From an uncultured bacterium (GTDB taxonomy: Bacteria > Bacteroidota > Bacteroidia > Bacteroidales > Muribaculaceae), in the NCBI GenBank assembly GCA_905214715.1, contig CAJMMT010000003.1:1-64000 (forward strand): a stretch of DNA of 64,000 nt, read 5' to 3'. Position numbers and translations under genes: made by a program. The notes beneath the pieces are model-generated. The model was given only the letters and a program-made list of their open reading frames with translations. It did not search any database and was not told where the DNA came from. Below are positions 54,391 to 64,000 of this stretch, piece by piece. Numbering within the stretch: position 1 is the first letter of the stretch; every line of letters starts with the position of its first letter.

Positions 54391-55608
54391 ATGAAATCAC
54401 TCAAAGAACTTTACAGAATAGGAACCGGTCCCTCCAGTTCCCATACCATGGGACCACGAAAAGCTGCGGAACAGTTTCTTGCGACCCATCATAATGCCAA
54501 GGGATTCGAAGTCACTCTTTATGGATCGCTTGCCGCAACCGGCAAGGGACACATGACCGACGCCGCCATCATCGATGTGCTCTCGCAGTCCGATATGCCG
54601 ATAAAAATAGTATGGCATCCCGATATATTCCTGCCCTATCATCCCAACGGCATGACCTTCAAGAGTCTTGACGAACAAGGATTCCCTACCGATTCTTGGA
54701 CGGTTTTCAGCGTCGGCGGCGGAGCAATTGAAGAGGAAGGCAAACCTCACGAAGGGTTTGGAGAAATCTACGAACTCGACACGTTGTCGGAAATAATGTC
54801 TTATTGCGAACGCACCGGACGCAGCTACTGGGAATATGTGATGCAACGCGAGGGCGAAGGGATATATCCTTATCTGGTTGAGGTATGGGAAACCATGAAG
54901 CGTGCAGTGGAAAGAGGCATAGAAGCCGAAGGGCGTCTTCCCGGGCCGCTGAATCTTGCCCGCAAGGCACACTCCTACATAGTGAAAGCCGAAGGATATC
55001 GCGACAATCTGAGGTCTCGCGGCAAGGTATTCGCCTATGCCCTTGCGGTCAGCGAAGAGAACGCTTCTGGCGGGGTTATCGTCACGGCTCCAACCTGCGG
55101 TTCCAGCGGTGTGGTGCCCGGAGTGCTCTACCACCTTTGGAAGTCCCGTAATTTTACAGAAAAGCAGATGGTACATGCTCTGGCGACTGCCGGATTGTTC
55201 GGCAATGTGGTAAAGCAGAATGCCTCTATTTCCGGTGCCGATGTAGGCTGCCAGGGAGAAGTAGGCGTCGCATGCGCTATGGCGGCTGCCGCAGCCAGTC
55301 AGCTTTTCGGAGGAAGTGTGGCTCAGATTGAATATGCTGCGGAAATGGGTCTCGAACACCATCTCGGCATGACCTGCGATCCGGTGTGCGGTCTTGTGCA
55401 GATTCCGTGCATAGAGCGTAACGCATACGCGGCCGCCCGCGCGCTCGACGCGAACATCTACGCCTCGTTTACCGATGGCAACCATCGTGTTTCTTTCGAC
55501 CGTCTTGTGGAGGTAATGAAGCAGACCGGACACGATATCCCTTCTCTTTACAAAGAAACCGGAGCGGGGGGCCTCGCCAAGGATTACTCGCAAATGAAAA
55601 GAAACTGA
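54391..55608 (+). CDS. sdaA: L-serine ammonia-lyase, iron-sulfur type, single chain
   Basis: A 405-residue enzyme that turns L-serine into pyruvate and ammonia with a 4Fe-4S cluster. The N-terminal regulatory-type half has GPSSSHTMGPRKAAEQF; the C-terminal catalytic half has cluster Cys in TAPTCGSSGVVPG, then VGVACAM, and DPVCGLVQIPCIERNA. A -7-like TAAATTTG (54379-54386) lies just ahead of the ATG, without a good -33. Its stop overlaps the RNase Z start (TGATG). Confidence 0.94.
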   Translation: MKSLKELYRIGTGPSSSHTMGPRKAAEQFLATHHNAKGFEVTLYGSLAATGKGHMTDAAIIDVLSQSDMPIKIVWHPDIFLPYHPNGMTFKSLDEQGFPTDSWTVFSVGGGAIEEEGKPHEGFGEIYELDTLSEIMSYCERTGRSYWEYVMQREGEGIYPYLVEVWETMKRAVERGIEAEGRLPGPLNLARKAHSYIVKAEGYRDNLRSRGKVFAYALAVSEENASGGVIVTAPTCGSSGVVPGVLYHLWKSRNFTEKQMVHALATAGLFGNVVKQNASISGADVGCQGEVGVACAMAAAAASQLFGGSVAQIEYAAEMGLEHHLGMTCDPVCGLVQIPCIERNAYAAARALDANIYASFTDGNHRVSFDRLVEVMKQTGHDIPSLYKETGAGGLAKDYSQMKRN

Positions 55609-56513
55609 TGATAATACACACTCTGGGATGCGGCAGCGCGAAGCCGACTCTGCGTCATCAGCCTTCATCGACCGTCCTTGAGCACCGGGGCAACCTTTTC
55701 ATGATAGACTGCGGAGAGGGCGCTCAGACTGCCATGCAGCGCAATAAGCTGAATATAGGACGGCTCTCGAATATCTTTCTCACGCATCTTCACGGCGATC
55801 ATGTGTTCGGACTTCCGGGGCTTATGGGCACGATGGCCCTGTCCGGCAATACAGGGTCGATAACCATACATACCTTCCGCGAGGGAAAAGAGATTCTTGA
55901 GCGTATTTTCTCTTTCTTCAACCATCATACCGATATGGAGATACGTTTCAATGTGATACGGCCCGACTCGGAAGATGTGATCTGGGAGAATTCTTCGTTC
56001 ACCGTGCGGACCGTTCCATTGAAACATAGTGTACCCGCCGTAGGCTACCTGTTTGAAAAGAAAGAGGGACTACGTCATCTCAACCGGGCCATGTGCGATT
56101 TTCATGGAGTTCCTACATCCCGTTTCAATCTCATAAAGAATGGAGAGGACTTCGTAAAGCCCGACGGTATTGTCGTGCCGAACGATATGCTTACTTTCCC
56201 TCCCACCCCGCCGCGACGTTATGCCCATATTTCAGATACGGCATACATGCCCGGCCTTGCAGAAAAGATAGAGGGGTTCAATCTTCTTTTTCACGAGACC
56301 ACCTATCTTGATGAGCACTGCCTCGAAGCCAAAATGCGCGGACATTCAACAGCCGCGCAGGCCGCTACCGTAGCTCGCGACGCCAAGGTCGGAAGGTTGC
56401 TGACAGGACACTACTCTTCCCGCTATAAAAACGACGAAGGATTCCTTAAAGAGGCCTCGGCCATCTTCCCGAACACTATACTGAACCGCGAGGGGCTGGT
56501 AACCGAAGTGTGA
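55608..56513 (+). CDS. rnz: Ribonuclease Z
   Basis: A 301-residue zinc beta-lactamase-fold endonuclease that trims tRNA 3' ends. The metal motif THLHGDHVFGLPG is intact, with GEGAQTAMQRNKL before it, HISDTAYM, FHETTYLDE and LLTGHYSSRY after. The start overlaps the sdaA stop, indicating coupling. A terminator follows. Confidence 0.95.
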   Translation: MIIHTLGCGSAKPTLRHQPSSTVLEHRGNLFMIDCGEGAQTAMQRNKLNIGRLSNIFLTHLHGDHVFGLPGLMGTMALSGNTGSITIHTFREGKEILERIFSFFNHHTDMEIRFNVIRPDSEDVIWENSSFTVRTVPLKHSVPAVGYLFEKKEGLRHLNRAMCDFHGVPTSRFNLIKNGEDFVKPDGIVVPNDMLTFPPTPPRRYAHISDTAYMPGLAEKIEGFNLLFHETTYLDEHCLEAKMRGHSTAAQAATVARDAKVGRLLTGHYSSRYKNDEGFLKEASAIFPNTILNREGLVTEV

Positions 56514-56525
56514 GCATTGGTATGA

Positions 56526-56568
56526 AATAACGGGAGACACCCATTTTACATGAATGCCTCCCGTTATT
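56526..56568. terminator. Bidirectional terminator
   Basis: AATAACGGGAG and CTCCCGTTATT form an 11-bp perfect stem with a 21-base loop, between the convergent rnz and the secreted-protein gene ending at 56585. Confidence 0.82.
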
Positions 56569-56584
56569 ATTCCTTACGTCAGCT

Positions 56585-58219
56585 TTATTTGCCCACGCGC
56601 ATTGTCTTGATAGTCTTGACCGTGCCGTCTTTGTATACGATTCGGCAGATAACCGGTCCTTTGCAGGTAGGATCTACGACATGGCCCTGAAGATTGTAGA
56701 ACGTACATGATGCTTCCTCTCCATGAATCCGCGTTGAATTCACACCGGAGTCCGCACCAGTCACAATTTCGCTGCAAAGCTCTTTTCCTTCTTCGTTGAT
56801 ATATACAGACTGCACTCCGCATCCTTCTTCGGGAAGTTCGAAGTGGAAGAAGATTTCATGGTAGTTGCCACTGCAGAAGATATCCCAGTTGTCATACTGG
56901 CCATAGGGCATGTTCACCATATCGTTCTCTATTTCAAAATGAGGATACTCATCAGAAGTGAAGATGTAAACCTCACCATCTATATAAATACGGTAATAAA
57001 GCCTGTCGGTTTCAAGCACACAACCCTCATTATCTACGACGGGAATTCTGAATGCAATCCTGCCGGCCTCGAAATAATCGTCCCAAGGCTCCACTTCAAG
57101 TTCATATGGATTGGCCGGAGGTGTGTTGATATTACGCTCCTGACCATAAATCTCCACATCCTCGTAAATTGTAAGCAGGTAAAAGTCTTCAGGCATCGAA
57201 CAGATGGCATATCCGTCCACGAGCTCAAGTTTTTTGCCCTCGGCATCATATTCGAACACCGCTTCCACATTGGGGGAGCCTTTCATAATTTCTTCATCCT
57301 CATCATATTCATATTCGATAGTTGTACCCCACAGATAGGAATAATATGCGATGGTGGGATTTATACCGATATAGGAACCGGATGGTATTGTCACTTTTCC
57401 GTCGGAAATCTTACCCTTTACCCAGGCATCCTGCACTCCACGGTCGATTCCCTGAATATATATATCATCACCATGGAGCGCGACACCGATTAACGCGGTT
57501 TCGTATGGATCCTTGAAAACCCATTTGTCAAGAACCGCATCCGCGGGAGGCGTGACTCCATTTTCAACCGCATGAGCTGTCAACTGTATGCCGGATTCGC
57601 CGTAGCCCATCCATGCATAGCCCGTCTCACCTGTGGGATTTCCATCCATGTCGGCCAGCTCTCCGTAAGCGGCGAGGCCGAGAAGTATCTCCGGATCTGC
57701 CGCTTCATAACCGGTATCGGTCTTCTTTAGCACATATTTCATGTCATCGGTGGCCATATACGTACCCTTGCCCTCTTCATTAACCACACGCTTCATGGGC
57801 AACATATACATTTTGATCACCTCCTCGGTCCAGTCGTCATATTCATCATATACGAACTGCGGGCCTTCAATCACAATTGAGCCATCGGAGTCGTAGCTTC
57901 CTTTCAGATAGCTCAGCATGGTGAAATCTGCCAACGGGTTGGAAAAATAGAGAGTGCCATCTGCCGTGGATACCTGGCGCACTACAGAACCCTTGATATC
58001 ATTGCGCTTCAAACCCTCCCAGTAGTCGTTAGCGAACTCGGTGCAGTTACGGCTGAAGAAAGTCAGTTCACCGTCGGGCACATAAAAAATAATTTCGTCA
58101 TTTTCATTAGGTGGTGTCACTGCCTTACACACCTTGTAGATAGGAGTGGCTTCCTGCTGCATGGCTATGGTCGGTAGAGCCATGAATGCCATTGTTACGA
58201 AAAGTAGATTTTTTGTCAT
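56585..58219 (-). CDS. Secreted protein of unknown function with a sorting-type C-terminus
   Basis: A 544-residue exported protein with a signal peptide (NLLFVTMAFMALPTIAM). The body is rich in Asp, Glu, Tyr and Gly, with repeated beta-strand patterns, and I do not recognise a catalytic domain. The last 55 residues resemble Bacteroidota sorting tails: YNLQGHVVDP, then GPVICRIVYKDGTVKTIKTM. This suggests cell-surface or outer-membrane-linked export. The next gene on the same strand upstream is the Omp28-type protein, with a strong terminator between them. Confidence 0.75.
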   Translation of the reverse strand: MTKNLLFVTMAFMALPTIAMQQEATPIYKVCKAVTPPNENDEIIFYVPDGELTFFSRNCTEFANDYWEGLKRNDIKGSVVRQVSTADGTLYFSNPLADFTMLSYLKGSYDSDGSIVIEGPQFVYDEYDDWTEEVIKMYMLPMKRVVNEEGKGTYMATDDMKYVLKKTDTGYEAADPEILLGLAAYGELADMDGNPTGETGYAWMGYGESGIQLTAHAVENGVTPPADAVLDKWVFKDPYETALIGVALHGDDIYIQGIDRGVQDAWVKGKISDGKVTIPSGSYIGINPTIAYYSYLWGTTIEYEYDEDEEIMKGSPNVEAVFEYDAEGKKLELVDGYAICSMPEDFYLLTIYEDVEIYGQERNINTPPANPYELEVEPWDDYFEAGRIAFRIPVVDNEGCVLETDRLYYRIYIDGEVYIFTSDEYPHFEIENDMVNMPYGQYDNWDIFCSGNYHEIFFHFELPEEGCGVQSVYINEEGKELCSEIVTGADSGVNSTRIHGEEASCTFYNLQGHVVDPTCKGPVICRIVYKDGTVKTIKTMRVGK

Positions 58220-58429
58220 ATTTGTTATATATTAAAACATTGTCCAGCGTTGTCGCATACCGGAATCGCTCAGCTAAGGTAATATATTTTTTTAATAATT
58301 TCGTATTTATCGAATAAAAAAAAGCATCGAATTATAAAATTGGAAGTATTTTCCAACAGGACAAATACACCTGGTCTGACAAATCGCCAGAACAGCTAAT
58401 TAAACCCTATACCTAAACGACTCACAAAA

Positions 58430-58470
58430 AAAGTAAAAGCCGCAGAGACGATCCCTGCGGCTTTTACTTT
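58430..58470 (-). terminator. Terminator of the Omp28-type gene
   Basis: AAAGTAAAAGCCGCAG (58430-58445) and CTGCGGCTTTTACTTT (58455-58470) form a perfect 16-bp stem with a 9-base loop, and a T-run follows on the minus strand. The 58220-58429 stretch beyond it is AT-rich, and I see no other element in it. Confidence 0.9.
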
Positions 58471-58485
58471 GGAGACAATCAAAAT

Positions 58486-60501
58486 TTACATAACGACCTT
58501 GGCGACGGCTGTCTTGCCGGCACCTTCGGCCTTCACGATTACCGTGCGGCCTTTGGCTACGCTCAGGATATGCTCGCCGGGCTGCATATCTCCGGTAAAG
58601 AGATTGGTTCCGTCCACACTCCACACGCTTACACGTGCGCTCTCGTTAAGTTTGATTCCGAGACCGCCGGCTACCGGCATTACTGTCAGTTTCAGAGCCT
58701 CCGAAACGGCCGAGACCACACCTGAGCCTTCCAAGCTTTCTGCCCAATCTGCATAATCGAGGATGTCGCTACCTATGATGTTGCCGTTAGGCCCTATGAG
58801 CATAGCGACTACGGCGCAATTGGTTATATCCTGCACATCATCGGTTATATCTACCAGAAGATCATCGGAACGAACCTCTCCGGCAGTCCATCCGCCTTCC
58901 AGGGCCTTACCGCTGTAAGAGGGAGATATGGCGCGCACAACTTCATTGTATTTCATTTCACTATAAGGAACACACGGATAGCGAGAAGCCGGATCGATTG
59001 TAGTGCGGTTAAGGAACAGGCTGAAATAGGGTACCAGATCCTCTCCATAGGCTTGAGCCACCGCCGATTCTCCATACTGTCCATAGTAGTCTATCTGATT
59101 CCAGTCGTTTGTATTTCCATGCACTCCGTTCTCCATCAGGACAACAGCCAGATTTACAGGAGACGCCGAAGTTGAAAATGAAAGTTTGCTACCGGCGCGC
59201 ACTCGGATTTTTGTATTATCCGCAGCGTCCGGACCGGCTTCAAGAATATTAAGATGTCCATAAGACAACGATGCCATGGCGCCTTCGACATCCACTTCTC
59301 CCGGATCACCTGCCGTAGCACGGTTTACAAGAGCCATAGGATAGCCCACCTGAGAACTGAACTTACCCATACGGGTCATAATGGGAGTCAGATAGGTCGC
59401 ATCAGCCTGCATCATGTCGCCGTCATGGATCATAAGAGGTATCACCTTACCTTTGCCGAGCGAGTTATATTTATCCTGATAGTAATTCATAAATGCGATA
59501 CCGCGAGGACACCAGCCGCACCACGAACCGGTGATTTCCTCCACAAGTGCCGATGATTCATATTTTGATTCGGCCAATGCCAGCTTTCCTTTGATAACGG
59601 TAGGTTGAAGGCTCTCGTCGTTAGGTGTTATCGTGATGGTATAGCCCTGCTCTTTCGCACCCTGCATGTCAATGGCTTCCGGAAATACGAAACTGCTGTT
59701 GACCACCTTGTTTTTTTTCAAAACCGATGAATTGACATACGTGGTCTCGAAACCATTGTCCGTACGGAGTACAGCCTTATAACCGTTAACTTCTATCGGC
59801 GTGGAGATAGAGTATTGCACACCTAAGGCCTTATTGTCATAATTATCGGGAAGTATCACATAGTCAAGTTCATCGGCGTTACCAACCTTCGAATAATACT
59901 GACAAGCGACAATATCATAGAAACCGATCAGTCCCGAAGTGTTATCATGATTCACCAAGGCAACCCTGATCTTCTTCCCTTTGTATCCTTCAAGTACAAA
60001 AAGCCGCATGCCGGTATAGATATCATTGGCTTTTCCGGTAAAAGTTCCGTTGTAAACGTTGGTAAAATCTTCTTTAGATGTTCCTCCCTCGGATACGTAG
60101 AGAGAGATTCTCTGCGTGCCCCCCTTACCTGTCTGCATGATCGAGTAACAGAACATCGCCACATCATCCTCGACGGTCAACTCCGGAGTTATAAGCCACT
60201 GGTCTGAAGGGACAGCACCCGAAGCACCGGTAAATCCACAGGGAGAACATGCTGCGGCGGTACTGCCACCCCACGACAGGAACATGTATGCATTGGTTGG
60301 GGTGTATCCTTTAAAGTATCTGGCCCAGTCCGCCTCAATGGTTCCATCCACACCATAGGTAGTATACCCCTGGGGAGTACCGTAATTCTTATTGTACATC
60401 TGGTCGACGAAGTCGCTGGTAAAGTATGTCGGAGTCGAAACCTCGGCAAAGGCGCCAAGGGCCGCCATTCCGGACATTAATCCAAGTAAAACTTTTCTCA
60501 T
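58486..60501 (-). CDS. Omp28-related secreted protein with thioredoxin-like CGWC motif
   Basis: A 671-residue exported protein. After the signal peptide (LLGLMSGMAALGAFA), residues about 40-200 look like a choice-of-anchor J sugar-binding-type domain (DQWLITPELTVEDD). The Omp28/thioredoxin-like part starts near residue 320, with EITGSWCGWCPRGIAFM carrying a CxxC at 328-331. The C-terminus ends in a sorting-type tail (RVSVWSVDGTNLFTGDM, TAVAKVVM). A redox role is plausible, but the family function is unproven. Confidence 0.8.
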   Translation of the reverse strand: MRKVLLGLMSGMAALGAFAEVSTPTYFTSDFVDQMYNKNYGTPQGYTTYGVDGTIEADWARYFKGYTPTNAYMFLSWGGSTAAACSPCGFTGASGAVPSDQWLITPELTVEDDVAMFCYSIMQTGKGGTQRISLYVSEGGTSKEDFTNVYNGTFTGKANDIYTGMRLFVLEGYKGKKIRVALVNHDNTSGLIGFYDIVACQYYSKVGNADELDYVILPDNYDNKALGVQYSISTPIEVNGYKAVLRTDNGFETTYVNSSVLKKNKVVNSSFVFPEAIDMQGAKEQGYTITITPNDESLQPTVIKGKLALAESKYESSALVEEITGSWCGWCPRGIAFMNYYQDKYNSLGKGKVIPLMIHDGDMMQADATYLTPIMTRMGKFSSQVGYPMALVNRATAGDPGEVDVEGAMASLSYGHLNILEAGPDAADNTKIRVRAGSKLSFSTSASPVNLAVVLMENGVHGNTNDWNQIDYYGQYGESAVAQAYGEDLVPYFSLFLNRTTIDPASRYPCVPYSEMKYNEVVRAISPSYSGKALEGGWTAGEVRSDDLLVDITDDVQDITNCAVVAMLIGPNGNIIGSDILDYADWAESLEGSGVVSAVSEALKLTVMPVAGGLGIKLNESARVSVWSVDGTNLFTGDMQPGEHILSVAKGRTVIVKAEGAGKTAVAKVVM

Positions 60502-60642
60502 ATTATTATGTGATTTGGTAATATTCTATTCTCAGTTGCGAGTATTCTTTATGAAAATATCCCGGCCATTCACCCCAATTATACACCGGTCAATTCATAA
60601 ATGCCACTTGTCAGCTACAATATTAATAATAATTTTTGAAAA

Positions 60643-60705
60643 AAAAAGCAGTCTCGGGCAGATTTATAGTTGTCTTACCGACAAATCTGCCCGATTCTGC
60701 TTTTT
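60643..60705 (-). terminator. Terminator of the alpha-2-macroglobulin gene
   Basis: AAAAAGCAG plus TCGGGCAGATTT pairs with AAATCTGCCCGA plus CTGCTTTTT, around a 17-base loop. It lies about 25 bases after the stop, with a U-run on the minus strand. Confidence 0.85.
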
Positions 60706-60728
60706 AGGCTTAACTGTAGGCAATGGCC

Positions 60729-63700
60729 TTATCTTGACAAGACATTGATTTTCTTTCCTGCGGAGTGCCCTGTCAGCGTCGGAGCATACTGCGACTGCAG
60801 TGTGGCTATACCGGCTGTGAAATTCCCTTCCTGAGACAATCTGCAGTCATAGCTTATCTGGAAACTTCCTTTACGCAGGTAAGGAATGAAGAAATTTGTT
60901 ACGGCATTGCGCATTTCCCTGTAGAGCCATACACTGTCTATCATATCGCTCCCCGACAGAGCCTCCACGGGTTCAAGACAAGCGGCCCGTTCGTCGGCAA
61001 GCACGACATATTCCATATCGCGCTCATTCTCCACGGTGAGGAGGACTCTCACCAGATCGCCCTTGCGTGCAATTCCATCGCCTTCTCCGGAGAACGGGAT
61101 GGCTTTCTGTTCTCCATTCTCTTCGCGAAGCAGATATATATCTTTGCGGACCCTCACATCTATGGTGCCGGATGCCTTCACATCGTCTATCGGAGCGATA
61201 TATTGGCATATCACACCGCCCCATGCCGGGGAATCCGCATCTCGTTTTATAGAAAGTGTCGCACCCGAGGCTTTCTTTGTGTCGAGATTGATCGTTACCT
61301 CTCCATAGGGAGGCATATCACTATCCTTAACGATTTTCTTGCCTCTTACAGTGATCTGGGGTCGCGATGAAAATGCGCTCCAATCCGCACCGCATGAAAG
61401 CACACCTTGCACGAGTTCGGCTCCGTACGACATATCAGACCAGTCTTCGGCCTGACGCTGAAGCAACAGCCACTGGCGCAACGAATCTACATCAGCCGAT
61501 TCCGGGGCTATATCGATATATGCTTCAAGAACCTGAGTTGTTGTTATCAGTTTGTTCCATGGCGAGAACGCACCTCCCGAAAGTGAGTCGAACCACATGC
61601 CTCTCTCCTTGGTGCGGGTGGAGAACTGACTTAAGGAATTAAGTATTGTACGCGCTTCAACCATATCGTTTTCGCGAGCCAACAAAGTTGCGGCTGTAGC
61701 CTTGTCATAAATATCATAGCCTCGCCAGTTAGCCGCCACAAGCTTAAGACATTTCGCGGCATATTTCCTGAATTCCGAACTCTCCCGAGGCAACATACCG
61801 GCCTGCTTGTAATAGCTTCTTACATATAGGAAATCGCGCAGAGACTCGATGTCGGAATCGGTGGGCTTATGTTTTTTGAATCCGTCAAGCCATTCTCTTT
61901 CCACGTATTCTATAGCCTGTGTAAGATTATTCCGGTATCCTTTTTCTGATGGCATGTATCCGAAACGGCCCAACATGGCATTGTAAAGCAATACCTGAGA
62001 AGTGGCCCACATCGATGATTTTCCTTCCGGACACCAGGCATAGCCGCCGTCGGAACGGTGCAAGGCCTGCAACTTGTCTATTATATCGGCTATCTTGCGA
62101 TTTCCGGCGGTGCTGTCGAGCAATTCGCCCAGCGAATGCATGCGCAACGTCTCGGATTCGGCTTTATTGACCCACGGGGTTTCTGACAAAGCGGCAATCT
62201 TCAGCTGCGGATTGTTCTGAAGCGGTGAATTGAGTATCGTTGTCTCGCCATTGGAATCGGACTCTATCATCTCTTTGAGTCCAGACCTCAGAGCGGGATA
62301 TTTCTCCATCAGGCCAAGTCCTATGCAATTACCGTAGAGAGAACGGAGCACCGACATTATACCGGCACCGGTATCGCCGGCAAGAGAGGGCAATGCCGTT
62401 ACACAATACCATAGCGGATTGTCGCAGTACGTAAGCGTTGCAGACGACTTTCCGGGGAATTCGGGCAACTTTATTTTGAATTCCTTTTCACCCGGCGCGA
62501 GATAGAAAGGAGTGGATTCCACCACAGGCGACGAGCTGGGTAATACCTGCAACGGAGCCTGCTCCCCATCGCTGTTACCCTCCGAAAGAGCATAAGCCCT
62601 TATGGCGAGAAGACTCAGGTCTGAAGGCACATCATATTCCAGGGTTATGACTCTGCCCGACGACGGAGCGGCATCAGTCGCTTTAAAATCCTTTGCGACC
62701 AATACTTTACCTGAAACAGGATCGGCGACTTCAATGCGTCCGCCAAGAGGAAGGTTGCGTTCGGTATTGTTATACAATGTAGCCGCGAGAACTATCCGGT
62801 CGGATGTGCGCACGAACCGTGGAGCGTTCATCTGAACCATCACAGGCTTGGCACTGACCGCGTCGAGCGTTGTCATGGCACTCTGAAGAGCGCTGTCATA
62901 GCCGAGAATCTGGAATTTCCATGTAGTGTTGAAATCGGGTACCTCAAACTCCACGTTCACAATACCGTCATGGTCTGAAACAAGTGAAGGACGGAAGAAT
63001 GCTACCGGCATTTCCGACTCCCGCAAAGGTACATCCGGAGACTCAGACGAGTCCGGGGCTTCGGCACCCCCTGCACCTGCGACAGGGGCAGAGTCATCCG
63101 CAATCTCTTCCTCAGCTTCTTCAACCGCACCATAGTCTGCTGTATTCTCAGCCTTGCTCATCTTCATTTCATTCCTTACCATGGAACGCGCTACCATAGT
63201 ACCCTCAGTCATTGGAGCTTCCGTCAAAACAACATCATATAAGACTTCTCTGCTGACCGCTGTATTATAAATCCAGTCGGGCAATGCAAAATGGAATGAT
63301 TTGTATGCAACAGGAGATCTGCCATATATATAAGAACTGCGTGTTCCATTCGGAACCCAGTTGATTTCAGCCGCCGAATACCATGACGTCCATTTCCGGG
63401 GATTGAAAATCCAGTTGAACGGCACCAGGGAATCAAGAGCCTTGTCTGTCATGACGGCCATAGCCGATATCTCTGGAACGCCTTCTTCTGCCTTGCTGAA
63501 ACGGAAAGACCATTTTTCTTTATCGCCCGCATTAAGCCTGTCGCGGAATGAGACTGTCTGACATTTCAGCTCCTTGCGCGAAGAGGCGGGAAGGACTGTG
63601 ATCTCTTCTGTATATTGTTTGTTGTCGCGAACGGCAATAAGTCGTATAAACGTTCTTGAATCATCAGCAGGAGATGGAACGTCGATTCTGAGATTCCTTC

Positions 63701-64000
63701 CCTCCGGCATATACCAATTGCGCGACACCACTTCATCCGGAGTTGCAACGATACAAAGAATGTGCTGGTCGGCAAATGCGGAACCTACTGTAATTGAGGT
63801 CGTATTTCCTTGATCCGGAGCCACAATCCGGTTTTCAGGCACCCACAACGCCGTCTGCACCGGAGGCCGGACATCATCTTCACGCCAAATAACAAACTCC
63901 GCTTCGCTCTTGGCAGCGTCGCTTACCTTTATCTCTGATTGATTCCCGACATCGGCAAGCCCGAATTCAAGTTTGTATTTTCCTGAGGGTAGCTTAGCCG
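60729..64000 (-). CDS. Alpha-2-macroglobulin-like protein, C-terminal part
   Basis: The frame stays open to the right edge, so the N-terminus is missing; about 1,090 residues are visible. The order fits bacterial macroglobulins: MG domains, a long acidic stretch (GAVEEAEEEIADD onward) that may be the bait-type loop, the A2M signature DFNTTWKFQILGYDSAL, and the alpha/alpha toroid domain with YAWCPEGKSSMWATSQVLLY. The thioester motif CxEQ is absent at the expected place (NPLWYCVTALPSLAG), as in YfaS-type proteins. It probably traps proteases or supports the envelope. An apparent GTG at 63860 is not a start. Confidence 0.88.
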   Translation of the reverse strand, partial: AKLPSGKYKLEFGLADVGNQSEIKVSDAAKSEAEFVIWREDDVRPPVQTALWVPENRIVAPDQGNTTSITVGSAFADQHILCIVATPDEVVSRNWYMPEGRNLRIDVPSPADDSRTFIRLIAVRDNKQYTEEITVLPASSRKELKCQTVSFRDRLNAGDKEKWSFRFSKAEEGVPEISAMAVMTDKALDSLVPFNWIFNPRKWTSWYSAAEINWVPNGTRSSYIYGRSPVAYKSFHFALPDWIYNTAVSREVLYDVVLTEAPMTEGTMVARSMVRNEMKMSKAENTADYGAVEEAEEEIADDSAPVAGAGGAEAPDSSESPDVPLRESEMPVAFFRPSLVSDHDGIVNVEFEVPDFNTTWKFQILGYDSALQSAMTTLDAVSAKPVMVQMNAPRFVRTSDRIVLAATLYNNTERNLPLGGRIEVADPVSGKVLVAKDFKATDAAPSSGRVITLEYDVPSDLSLLAIRAYALSEGNSDGEQAPLQVLPSSSPVVESTPFYLAPGEKEFKIKLPEFPGKSSATLTYCDNPLWYCVTALPSLAGDTGAGIMSVLRSLYGNCIGLGLMEKYPALRSGLKEMIESDSNGETTILNSPLQNNPQLKIAALSETPWVNKAESETLRMHSLGELLDSTAGNRKIADIIDKLQALHRSDGGYAWCPEGKSSMWATSQVLLYNAMLGRFGYMPSEKGYRNNLTQAIEYVEREWLDGFKKHKPTDSDIESLRDFLYVRSYYKQAGMLPRESSEFRKYAAKCLKLVAANWRGYDIYDKATAATLLARENDMVEARTILNSLSQFSTRTKERGMWFDSLSGGAFSPWNKLITTTQVLEAYIDIAPESADVDSLRQWLLLQRQAEDWSDMSYGAELVQGVLSCGADWSAFSSRPQITVRGKKIVKDSDMPPYGEVTINLDTKKASGATLSIKRDADSPAWGGVICQYIAPIDDVKASGTIDVRVRKDIYLLREENGEQKAIPFSGEGDGIARKGDLVRVLLTVENERDMEYVVLADERAACLEPVEALSGSDMIDSVWLYREMRNAVTNFFIPYLRKGSFQISYDCRLSQEGNFTAGIATLQSQYAPTLTGHSAGKKINVLSR

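Noticed and set aside
54397..55668. Long open frame on the minus strand opposite the L-serine ammonia-lyase gene
   Set aside because: It mirrors a clearly functional gene, encodes no recognisable motif, and arises from codon bias of the plus-strand gene. Similar mirror frames opposite fabH-fabG, recG and the nuo genes were dropped for the same reason.

Overview
The window is a stretch of a Bacteroidota chromosome, most likely order Bacteroidales and perhaps a Muribaculaceae-like gut lineage (the family is inferred from overall feel, not proven). Five promoters match the Bacteroidota consensus, TTG/TTTG, 19-20 bases, TAnnTTTG, at 63..93, 388..419, 27505..27535, 33315..33345 and 51268..51298. 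The gene content also fits: Complex I without NuoE/F/G, a short AtpC, a periplasmic extension on AtpB, DUF4494, a GH57-based glycogen operon, Omp28-type and sorting-tail secreted proteins, and a long alpha-2-macroglobulin.

Layout. 1-457: the 5' part of an initiator tRNA (minus strand) with its promoter, then a 9-bp-period tandem repeat. 458-9117 (plus): TetR regulator, FabH-like ketosynthase, FabG, IspD, RecG, an RluA-type pseudouridine synthase, DUF4494, YggS and a sugar permease. 9124-15581 (minus): FolC, two half-size ChrA proteins, RNase G, a 29-residue basic protein, HU, YigZ and a DJ-1 protein. 15829-18095 (plus): ApbE and RmuC. 18111-23894 (minus): a patatin-barrel protein, a DUF349 repeat protein, a secreted cyclophilin and a small unknown. 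24063-27385 (plus): a cytidylate-kinase-like protein, an HdeD-like membrane protein, the RNase P RNA and YihY. 27505-32379 (plus): glycogen operon of debranching enzyme, glycosyltransferase and GH57. 32472-33272 (minus): DUF2807 protein.

33435-51194 (minus) is the most striking region. Eighteen respiratory genes lie in one head-to-tail array in which a complete F1Fo ATP synthase cluster (atpD-C-B-E-F-H-A-G) sits between nuoH and nuoI of a Complex I cluster: nuoA-B-CD-H, then atp, then nuoI-J-K-L-M-N. One consensus promoter lies before nuoA, one terminator follows nuoN, and I see no consensus promoter at either nuo/atp junction. The proton pump and the proton-driven synthase therefore look like one transcription unit.

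51377-64000: a lipoprotein and TonB-dependent receptor pair (minus), L-serine ammonia-lyase overlapping RNase Z (plus), two secreted proteins (minus), and an alpha-2-macroglobulin-like protein (minus) that runs off the right edge. Strong hairpin terminators separate most convergent or tandem units. No CRISPR array, prophage, transposase or integrase was seen.
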